Source: Singulisphaera sp. GP187
GTDB lineage: Bacteria > Pseudomonadota > Gammaproteobacteria > Burkholderiales > Burkholderiaceae_C
Reading direction: 5' to 3'
DNA: 5,953 nucleotides
Assembly: GCA_943327965.2 (NCBI GenBank)
Contig: CALPYQ020000117.1
Location: 1-5,953 of the forward strand
Below the pieces are notes generated by a model, which had not been told where the DNA came from, did no database searches, and saw only the letters and a list, made by a program, of their open reading frames with translations. Shown piece by piece: positions 1 to 5,137 of the stretch. The translations under genes were made by a program, and so were the position numbers. Within the stretch, counting starts at the first letter, position 1, and every line of letters begins with the position of its first letter.

Positions 1-479
1 CCAATGCGCGTGTGCACGTGCCTGCCACAGAACATGCATTCTGGATGGACGATGCGCGCATGGAAGCCGCACCACCCGCCATGAAGGGTGCCTTCATGGG
101 TGTACGCCGCGCACTGGGCAATTTGGGCGGCGATCAATTGGTGAAGTTTGAATCTGGTGCTGCTGTGGCGCCTGGTATTACTTCTGTCGCGGCATTCGGC
201 CACACCCCTGGTCACACCTTGTTCCGCATGGACTCTGAAGGTCAATCGTTTGCCTACGTGGCCGACATTACCAATGTGCCTTCACTGTTTGCGCGCGCGC
301 CCGATTGGTCTGTGTTGTTTGACATGAATCCCGCCATGGCACGAGCTTCACGCCGTCGCGTCTTTGATATGTTGGTTAAAGACAAAATGATGGCCGGCGG
401 CTTCCATTTCCCATTCCCAGCGTTTGGCACCATGGAAGCCAGTGGCACTGGGTATCAGTTCAAGCCGGTGGCCGCCTAA
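1..479 (+). CDS. MBL-fold metallo-hydrolase, 3' part (5' end outside window)
   Basis: This is the C-terminal part of a metallo-beta-lactamase-fold hydrolase. The frame is open back to the window edge (codons from position 3 read NARV before the valine at 12), so the gene starts upstream and the GTG at 12 is not a real start. Visible metal-site elements are GHTPGH (second His at 213-215), the bridging Asp in YVADITN (264-266), and the last His in GGFHFPFP (405-407). The N-terminal HxHxDH motif would lie off the left edge. The run ARAPDWSVLFDMNP, followed by an Arg-rich helix and the HFPFP strand, resembles the broad group of MBL hydrolases that includes quorum-quenching lactonase-like proteins, but the substrate cannot be assigned. 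It ends in TAA at 477-479, 47 bp before the TetR gene. Sampled lines are richer in GC than the downstream operon. No terminator hairpin follows. It is probably functionally separate from the operon. Confidence 0.88.
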   Translation, partial: NARVHVPATEHAFWMDDARMEAAPPAMKGAFMGVRRALGNLGGDQLVKFESGAAVAPGITSVAAFGHTPGHTLFRMDSEGQSFAYVADITNVPSLFARAPDWSVLFDMNPAMARASRRRVFDMLVKDKMMAGGFHFPFPAFGTMEASGTGYQFKPVAA

Positions 480-490
480 AACACCTGCCC

Positions 491-519
491 TTGACTTAAT
501 TAACGTTATGGTTAATTAT
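491..519 (+). promoter_or_regulatory. Putative sigma70-type promoter of the tetR gene
   Basis: TTGACT at 491-496 (5 of 6 to the -35 consensus) is followed after 17 bp by AATTAT at 514-519 (4 of 6 to the -10 consensus). Transcription would start near 526-527, at or just before the tetR ATG. The spacer and the -10 are occupied by an inverted repeat, so a bound repressor would block RNA polymerase. The promoter call rests on consensus matching only. Confidence 0.5.
497..518. promoter_or_regulatory. Operator copy 1: perfect inverted repeat in the tetR promoter
   Basis: TAATTAAC (497-504) and GTTAATTA (511-518) are perfect 8-bp reverse complements separated by GTTATG. The size and symmetry suit a TetR-family dimer. 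It overlaps the spacer and -10 of the tetR promoter, which points to autorepression. A near copy lies at 1212-1233 in front of the transport operon, with 17 of 20 positions identical over 498-517 versus 1213-1232. Binding by the adjacent TetR protein is inferred from position and duplication. Confidence 0.75.
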
Positions 520-526
520 TCGGGGC

Positions 527-1174
527 ATGAGTGTCCAACAAACTTCACCAATCATCAAGACGCGCGACGCTGAAAGGTCTCGCGCAGTCATCCTAAATGC
601 AGCCCTCGAAGAGTTTGCACTCTTCGGCTTGGCTGGCGCAAGAATAGACCGCATTGCCGAACGCTCCAACCTCAATAAGCGGTTGATCTATTACTATTTC
701 ACAGACAAAGACCACCTCTTTCAGGCCGTGCTCGAGAGCGCGTATGAGCAAATTCGCGAAAAAGAAAAAAAGCTCAATTTGCAATCGCTTGAGCCTGCCA
801 CTGCAGTCCGTACCCTGGTTGAATTCACTTGGAATTACTACCTGGAGCACCCAGAGTTTTTAACCCTTCTTAACAGTGCCAACCTGCATAAAGCAAGGCA
901 CATTCAAGAATCTCCCAATGTGCGGGCGCTCAACTCGCCACTGATTGAGTTGTTGGGCGAGATATTAGAAAAGGGACGGCTCTCCGGCGAGTTCCGGGGC
1001 GGCATCGATCCAGTGCAACTTTATGTCTCCATCGCAGCACTTTCCTATTTTTACTTGTCCAACAATTCCACCTTGTCTTCTATCTTTGGCCGCGACTTGA
1101 TGAGTCCCAAAGCCAAGAGCGAACGCTTGTCGCACATGTGTGAAGTGATCCTAGGGTATGTCCTGAGAAACTAG
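527..1174 (+). CDS. TetR/AcrR-family transcriptional regulator
   Basis: A 215-residue protein of normal length for a TetR-family dimeric repressor. Residues about 15-65 form the DNA-binding domain: helix 1 RSRAVILNAALEEFALFG, then GARIDRIAERSNLNKRLIYY as the helix-turn-helix (recognition helix near residues 49-55), and the typical YYYFTDKDHLF closure. Residues about 75-215 are the all-helical ligand-binding and dimerisation domain, which is variable and gives no clue to the ligand. The ATG at 527 is the only usable start before the DNA-binding domain, since no other ATG, GTG or TTG occurs in frame early on. There is no properly spaced Shine-Dalgarno: GGGG ends 1 nt before the ATG. The gene lies 106 bp upstream of the TTT operon in the same direction, and both promoters carry the same inverted repeat, so it most likely represses itself and the operon until an operon-related ligand binds. 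The family call is secure; the target assignment is inference. Confidence 0.95.
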   Translation: MSVQQTSPIIKTRDAERSRAVILNAALEEFALFGLAGARIDRIAERSNLNKRLIYYYFTDKDHLFQAVLESAYEQIREKEKKLNLQSLEPATAVRTLVEFTWNYYLEHPEFLTLLNSANLHKARHIQESPNVRALNSPLIELLGEILEKGRLSGEFRGGIDPVQLYVSIAALSYFYLSNNSTLSSIFGRDLMSPKAKSERLSHMCEVILGYVLRN

Positions 1175-1187
1175 ATTTGATTCGATA

Positions 1188-1215
1188 TTGACAGGTCGGA
1201 AGCCCTCTCTAGAAT
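1188..1215 (+). promoter_or_regulatory. Strong sigma70-type promoter of the TTT/catabolic operon
   Basis: TTGACA at 1188-1193 matches the -35 consensus perfectly and is followed after 16 bp by TAGAAT at 1210-1215 (5 of 6 to TATAAT). Transcription would start near 1222, giving a leader of about 59 nt before the receptor gene at 1281. An operator-like inverted repeat covers the -10 and the start site (1213-1232), as expected for a promoter held off by a repressor. No second promoter is evident between the following genes. Confidence 0.7.
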
Positions 1216-1233
1216 TAACTGTATGGTGAATTG
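1212..1233. promoter_or_regulatory. Operator copy 2: inverted repeat over the operon promoter
   Basis: AATTAAC (1213-1219) and GTGAATT (1226-1232) form an inverted repeat with one mismatch and a 6-bp spacer, the same geometry as the perfect repeat at 497-518. TATG at the end of the spacer is also conserved (507-510 and 1222-1225). The repeat overlaps the last bases of the -10 and the predicted start of transcription. The imperfect right arm may make it a weaker site than copy 1. It is probably the site through which the upstream TetR regulator controls the operon. Confidence 0.72.
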
Positions 1234-1280
1234 AGGTCTCGATTCCACCACAATGATTTTTCACCCAATGGAGATATGTC

Positions 1281-2282
1281 ATGAAGTTCAACCGTCGACC
1301 TGTATTTGCTTTGTTGTTGGCTGCCTTGCTGGCAACCCCTGCATTTGCGCAGTGGAAGCCAAATAAACCCATCACATTGATCGTTCCTTGGGCGCCAGGC
1401 GGCTCCACCGATCAGGTGACGCGAGTGACGGCGGCGGAGCTGGAGAAGCATCTCGGTCAAAAAATCATCATCTTGAATCAACCCGGTGCATCTGGCTCTG
1501 TTGGCACAAAGAACGCATTAGAAGCAGCCAAAGACGGTTACACCTGGACTGCGGGCGGTGCCAAAGATTTAGGTAACTACAAAGTCTTGGGCATGATTGA
1601 CACCAGCGTCAAAGATTGGAACTTGTACCTCAACGTAGCGCACGTGGCAGTGATTGGCGTCAATGCCGACACGCCCTACAAAACCATGCCAGATTTAATC
1701 AAGGCAATGAAAGAAAAGCCTGGTTCAGTTTCGGTGGCGACAGCGGGTGTCAATTCCAGCGGACATGCAGCCATTGAAGCCCTGGCCCGAGCAGCAGGCG
1801 TTACATACAAGCACGTGACCTATGACGGCGGTGCACCAGCTGCTGTAGCTGCTGGTTCAGGCGAGACCCAGGTTACGACACAGTTGGCTGCCGAACAAAC
1901 CGACATGATTCGCGCAAAGAAAATTCGCCCCTTGGCCGTGGTCAGCGACAAGCCGCTTGAAATGGAAGGTGTCGGCACAGTGCCACCATTGTCGCAATTC
2001 ATTCCTGGCTTTAAAGATCCAATCAATTACTTTGGTATTTTTATACCCAAGTCGGTCCCTGCTGAAGTGACTCAAACACTGGACAAAATTTGGGCGACAG
2101 AGATGGTTAAAAGTACAGCTTTGCGCAACTACGCACAATCACGAGGTGCCATGTTTGCCCCCATGCACGGTGCAGAGGCTCAAACTGCCGTGTTCCCAGC
2201 CATACAAGCGTATGCATGGACTCAGCATGCAGCGGGTAAAGCCAAAGTTTCTCCCGATACAGTCGGCATACCCAAGCCCTGA
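1281..2282 (+). CDS. TTT-family periplasmic receptor (Bug/TctC type)
   Basis: A 333-residue extracytoplasmic solute receptor of the tripartite tricarboxylate transporter class, close to the usual 320-330 residues of Bug proteins. A signal peptide is clear: basic start (MKFNRR), hydrophobic core (residues 8-18), and cleavage after TPAFA at about residue 23. The mature protein opens with KPITLIVPWAPGGSTDQ, the Bug hallmark whose PGG-S-x-D loop helps hold the ligand carboxylate. NQPGASGSVGT (66-76), AGVNSSGHAA (155-164) and YDGGAPAAVAAGSGE (181-195) are further family landmarks in the two-lobed fold. The start is supported by GGAG at 1270-1273, 7 nt before the ATG. It is the first gene of the operon, and the order receptor-TctB-TctA is the classical tctCBA order. 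Bug receptors bind varied carboxylates, and the ligand cannot be predicted from sequence alone. The symbol tctC is withheld because citrate is not implied. Confidence 0.95.
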   Translation: MKFNRRPVFALLLAALLATPAFAQWKPNKPITLIVPWAPGGSTDQVTRVTAAELEKHLGQKIIILNQPGASGSVGTKNALEAAKDGYTWTAGGAKDLGNYKVLGMIDTSVKDWNLYLNVAHVAVIGVNADTPYKTMPDLIKAMKEKPGSVSVATAGVNSSGHAAIEALARAAGVTYKHVTYDGGAPAAVAAGSGETQVTTQLAAEQTDMIRAKKIRPLAVVSDKPLEMEGVGTVPPLSQFIPGFKDPINYFGIFIPKSVPAEVTQTLDKIWATEMVKSTALRNYAQSRGAMFAPMHGAEAQTAVFPAIQAYAWTQHAAGKAKVSPDTVGIPKP

Positions 2283-2300
2283 TTCATTTGCCCCGCATCC

Positions 2301-2316
2301 ATTTGTTGAAGCAAAT
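2301..2316 (+). promoter_or_regulatory. Small AT-rich hairpin around the weak tctB ribosome-binding site
   Basis: ATTTGT (2301-2306) and GCAAAT (2311-2316) can form a 6-bp stem with one wobble pair and the loop TGAA. The only Shine-Dalgarno-like bases before the tctB start, GAAG at 2308-2311, fall mostly in the loop. The stem is weak and could occur by chance. If real, it would further lower initiation at tctB relative to the well-equipped receptor and tctA genes. Confidence 0.25.
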
Positions 2317-2321
2317 TAAAA

Positions 2322-2804
2322 ATGTCCAAAGGATCCCCCTCCTCACGGTCTGATCTGTGGGGAGGTTTTTGTTGGGTTGCGTTAGGAAGCCTCATTCTGA
2401 TTGAGTCACTCAGAATGGAACGCTTCGACAACATGGGTGCCACGCTCTACACCTATCCTGGATTTGTACCGGGTGTCATTTCTTGCGTCATTGTGTTGCT
2501 TGGCCTGTTCATGATCTTGCGTGGCATGAAAAGCAAGGTATCAACCGATTCAAATGCCGAGCCTTTAATCAATAGAAGGTTCGTCATTTCATTGACATGC
2601 ATGCTTGTATTTAGTTTGGTCTTACTCGCACATGCACATTTTTTGGTTGCGACAGCTTTGTTTGTGGGGGCCTTCACTTTCCTATTTGCAAATGAAGCGC
2701 TTTCATTGAAAAAGCGGTTGGTCAGTGCGAGCATCAATGGCGTGTTGTCCAGTTGCGTTGTTTATTTCTTATTCCAAGAAGTTTTCTTGGTCAGATTGCC
2801 TTGA
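2322..2804 (+). CDS. TTT transporter small membrane subunit (TctB family)
   Basis: A 160-residue hydrophobic protein, typical in length for TctB, the small integral membrane component that partners TctA in TTT carriers; its exact role is poorly understood. Likely membrane segments are at about 13-29, 48-68, 86-104, 105-122 and 136-157; family members usually have four, so the middle pair may be one re-entrant or two short helices. The RSDLWGG start and the YTYPGFVPG segment (44-51) after the first helix fit the family pattern. The ATG at 2322 has only a weak Shine-Dalgarno (GAAG at 2308-2311). A GGGGAGG further in (2359-2365) has no in-frame start behind it, so 2322 is kept. It lies 39 bp after the receptor and 9 bp before the tctA ATG. 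A terminator-like hairpin and T-run lie inside its first 17 codons. TctB sequences diverge strongly, so the call leans partly on position between receptor and TctA. Confidence 0.88.
   Translation: MSKGSPSSRSDLWGGFCWVALGSLILIESLRMERFDNMGATLYTYPGFVPGVISCVIVLLGLFMILRGMKSKVSTDSNAEPLINRRFVISLTCMLVFSLVLLAHAHFLVATALFVGAFTFLFANEALSLKKRLVSASINGVLSSCVVYFLFQEVFLVRLP
2338..2370 (+). terminator. Intrinsic-terminator-like hairpin inside the tctB start (possible attenuator)
   Basis: CCTCCTCAC (2338-2346) pairs with GTGGGGAGG (2357-2365) as nine base pairs including one G-U. Two more pairs (2347-2348 with 2355-2356, one of them a wobble) extend the stem to 11 with the 6-nt loop TCTGAT. Five T residues follow directly at 2366-2370. 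This is the shape of a Rho-independent terminator, but it sits within codons 6-17 of tctB, so it must be read through for the operon to be expressed. Ribosomes starting at 2322 should melt it. It could reduce expression of the membrane subunits relative to the receptor. No activity is shown; a coding coincidence is possible. Confidence 0.4.
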
Positions 2805-2813
2805 GGTCAGTTG

Positions 2814-4310
2814 ATGTTTGACGGACTTATCGCTTTTGGCCACTCCATCGCAAATTTTTCAACGCCTCAAATCATTTTTTATGCATTGTTGTCATCCTTG
2901 GTTGGGGTGATCATGGGTGCCTTGCCTGGCTTAACAGCCACCATGGCGCTCGCATTAATGACCACACTGACTTTAAAGCTTGAACCCAATCAAGCCCTTC
3001 TTATTCTGATCTGCACTTATGTCGGTGCTATTTATGGTGGTTCACGTTCAGCCATTCTTCTGAACATTCCAGGCACGCCTGCGTCTGCTGCTTCATGCCT
3101 CGATGGTTATGCACTTGCTAAGCAAGGTCTAGCAGGTAGAGCCATGGGCATTGCAACCACAGGTTCAGTTTTAGGCACTTTAATTGGGATGTTCTTCTTG
3201 GCATTCTTCACGCCATTGCTTGGCAATTTGGCATTGAAATTTGGCGCTTATGAGTTCTTTTGGCTTGCCTTATTTGGCGTCATCATTGCAGGAACATTGA
3301 CGGGTGACGACCCCCTTAAGGGATGGATTGCAGGCATCTTTGGCTTGTTCATTGCAGGCATTGGCCAAGAGCCGCAATATGGATTTGAAAGATTTTCGTA
3401 TGGCGTGCGCGACTTGGCGGGAGGTATTCAGCTTGTGCCCGCGTTGGTGGGCGCGTTTGGATTTGCTGAATTGCTGACAGCCATCAAAGAGCGACAAGTA
3501 CCAATCAAGATCAGTGCATTTGATACCGTCATTCCAAAGATACGAGACATCACAAAATATTGGCGAACTATTCTGCGATCTGGCTTGATTGGCACAGGTG
3601 TCGGTATTGTTCCGGGTGTCGGCGAAGATGTGGCTGCATGGTCTTCGTATGCAGCCGCAAAAAGATCAAGTGCTGAAAAAGAAATGTTTGGCAAAGGTTC
3701 TGTAGAGGGCCTAATGGCTGCTGAAACAGGTGACAACGCATGCGTACCCGGCGCCATTATTCCTGTACTCACCTTGGCCATTCCTGGCTCTGCACCTGCC
3801 GCAGTATTGATGGCCGCCATGATCATTCACGGTGTTAAACCAGGCCCGATGATCATGATTGAGAACCCGCAATTTGTATACGACGTGGTGGCCATGATGT
3901 TATTTGCCACCATTGGTATCTTGATTTATGGTTTGGTACTGACCAAAGCCCTGGTTCAGGTATTGAGAGTTCCGCAAAACTTTTTGATTCCTATCATCTT
4001 CGTCCTGTGCGTGGTGGGCAGCTTTGCCATTGCAGGTCGTATGTTTGATGTTTATGTCATGCTACTTTTTGGTTTAGTTGGTTTTGGGCTAAGGCACTTC
4101 GGTTACCCCATGGCGCCTTTGGTATTGGGCATTGTGTTGGGTGATTTATTGGAAAAGAATTTGAGGCGTGCACTCATCTTGTCAGATGGCGACATCTCAC
4201 CATTCTTTACCCGGCCCATATCTGCCGTTGTTGCCACCCTTATTTTTGGAACCATAGCTTGGAAAATTTGGGACCTTAGAAACAAAAAAATTGCCAAAGA
4301 GGCATCATGA
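2814..4310 (+). CDS. TTT transporter large membrane subunit (TctA family)
   Basis: About 498 residues, the usual length of TctA, the large multi-spanning permease subunit that moves the receptor-delivered carboxylate through the inner membrane, probably driven by an ion gradient. Family signatures are clear: GVIMGALPGL (31-40) and its pseudo-repeat GTGVGIVPGVG (260-270), and YGGSRSAILLNIPGTP (74-89) echoed by VPGAIIPVLTLAIPGS (311-326). These reflect the internal duplication typical of TctA. Around 10-12 hydrophobic segments are evident, and the C-terminus ends in a basic tail after the last helix. A TTG at 2811 could also start translation, but GAGG at 2803-2806 is ideally placed (7 nt) for the ATG at 2814, which is preferred. 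The gene follows tctB by 9 bp, and its TGA overlaps the ATG of the next gene (4307-4310), so transporter and enzyme are translationally coupled. Confidence 0.97.
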   Translation: MFDGLIAFGHSIANFSTPQIIFYALLSSLVGVIMGALPGLTATMALALMTTLTLKLEPNQALLILICTYVGAIYGGSRSAILLNIPGTPASAASCLDGYALAKQGLAGRAMGIATTGSVLGTLIGMFFLAFFTPLLGNLALKFGAYEFFWLALFGVIIAGTLTGDDPLKGWIAGIFGLFIAGIGQEPQYGFERFSYGVRDLAGGIQLVPALVGAFGFAELLTAIKERQVPIKISAFDTVIPKIRDITKYWRTILRSGLIGTGVGIVPGVGEDVAAWSSYAAAKRSSAEKEMFGKGSVEGLMAAETGDNACVPGAIIPVLTLAIPGSAPAAVLMAAMIIHGVKPGPMIMIENPQFVYDVVAMMLFATIGILIYGLVLTKALVQVLRVPQNFLIPIIFVLCVVGSFAIAGRMFDVYVMLLFGLVGFGLRHFGYPMAPLVLGIVLGDLLEKNLRRALILSDGDISPFFTRPISAVVATLIFGTIAWKIWDLRNKKIAKEAS

Positions 4311-5137
4311 AAATAGCCCTTTGCAATGAGGTCATTCGCGAACTGAGTTTCCCCGCTCAATGCGAATTTGCCCACAAACTTGGCTACAGCGGCATTGAGG
4401 TTGCGCCATTCACACTGTTTGAAGACAGTGCAAATTTCAATGAAAAAGACGCACGCCTCAGAAAACAACAAGCCACCGATGCTGGTGTTGTGATTTCTAG
4501 TTTGCATTGGCTTTTGGTCAAACCAGATGGCTTGAGTTTGGTCAGTAACGATTCATCGGTGCGACTTAACACGATCGATTGGTTAAAGCAGGTTATTGCC
4601 TATGCGCATGATTGTGGTGCTTCTGCATTGGTGCATGGCTCGCCCAAACAAAGATCACCAGAAAATGGTCAAAGCGTCCAGGCTTGTTTAGAGCGTGTGC
4701 AAGAAGCTTTAGAAGTGCTCGAACCCTTTGCAAGACAAGCGAATGTGGCGTATTGCTTAGAGCCGTTGTCGCCATTTGAAACGCCTGTTGTCAACACAGT
4801 TGAACAAGCCAGTCAAATGGTCGACGCTATTCAGTCGCCTTTTATTCGTACCATGTTGGATGCCAGTGCTAGCACGTACTCCGAATCATTGCCCATGGCT
4901 GAAGTTTTTGAGAAATATTTTCTGAGTGGCCACATTGCACATGTTCAAGTGAACGATCACAACCGAAAAGGGCCGGGGCAGGGCGATACCAATTTGCTGC
5001 CTTTGTTTCAAAAAATGAAATCACTCAACTATCAAGGATGGGTTGCGGTTGAACCTTTCATTTATGAACCCGATGGCCTTGGATGCGCTGCATTCAGTGC
5101 AGGGTATGTGCAAGGCTTGATGAGGGCCGTGTCATGA
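4307..5137 (+). CDS. TIM-barrel sugar (phosphate) isomerase/epimerase-like protein
   Basis: A 276-residue protein of the xylose-isomerase-like TIM-barrel superfamily (AP endonuclease 2 type), which holds ketose 3-epimerases, hydroxypyruvate isomerase and related cytoplasmic enzymes. The divalent-metal residues are all recognisable on successive strands: Glu152 (CLEPLS), Asp185 (TMLDAS), His212 (AHVQVND) and Glu249 (VAVEPF). Numbering and spacing resemble D-tagatose 3-epimerase-type enzymes. Early strands GIEVAPFTL (29-37) and ISSLHWLL (63-70) and the HNRKGPGQGD loop (218-227) also fit the family, so an intact active site is likely. The ATG overlaps the tctA stop by 4 bp, with AGAGG at 4298-4302 as ribosome-binding site. 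It is followed by an enolase-superfamily gene with another ATGA overlap. This context suggests isomerisation or epimerisation of an imported sugar acid or keto acid; the actual substrate is unknown, and other activities in the superfamily remain possible. Confidence 0.9.
   Translation: MKIALCNEVIRELSFPAQCEFAHKLGYSGIEVAPFTLFEDSANFNEKDARLRKQQATDAGVVISSLHWLLVKPDGLSLVSNDSSVRLNTIDWLKQVIAYAHDCGASALVHGSPKQRSPENGQSVQACLERVQEALEVLEPFARQANVAYCLEPLSPFETPVVNTVEQASQMVDAIQSPFIRTMLDASASTYSESLPMAEVFEKYFLSGHIAHVQVNDHNRKGPGQGDTNLLPLFQKMKSLNYQGWVAVEPFIYEPDGLGCAAFSAGYVQGLMRAVS

Noticed and set aside
290..301. GC-alternating run in the MBL gene as a possible repeat or Z-DNA tract
   Set aside because: It is short and explained by the codons of the FARAPDW segment; no copies occur elsewhere in the window.
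860..876. Two TTAAC-like words in the tetR gene as a third operator
   Set aside because: They are direct rather than inverted, lack the GTKAATT arm, and lie within coding sequence away from a promoter.
1253..1363. Possible short upstream open frame starting at ATG 1253 in the operon leader and overlapping the receptor gene
   Set aside because: It has no Shine-Dalgarno and is out of frame with the receptor, whose own ATG at 1281 has a well-placed GGAG and a textbook signal peptide.
2359..2365. GGGGAGG as a ribosome-binding site for a later tctB start
   Set aside because: No in-frame ATG, GTG or TTG follows at suitable spacing; the bases encode Gly-Gly and form the right arm of the hairpin.
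2811..2813. TTG as start of tctA, 3 bp before the ATG
   Set aside because: ATG 2814 is the stronger codon and sits 7 nt from GAGG (2803-2806); only one residue is at stake.
3428..3826. 132-codon open frame on the - strand inside tctA
   Set aside because: It lies wholly opposite the conserved TctA coding sequence, and its translation shows no recognisable domain; a shadow frame.
4103..4507. 134-codon open frame on the - strand across the tctA/isomerase junction
   Set aside because: It runs antisense to two well-supported genes with an ATGA overlap and has no domain signal or promoter; a shadow frame.
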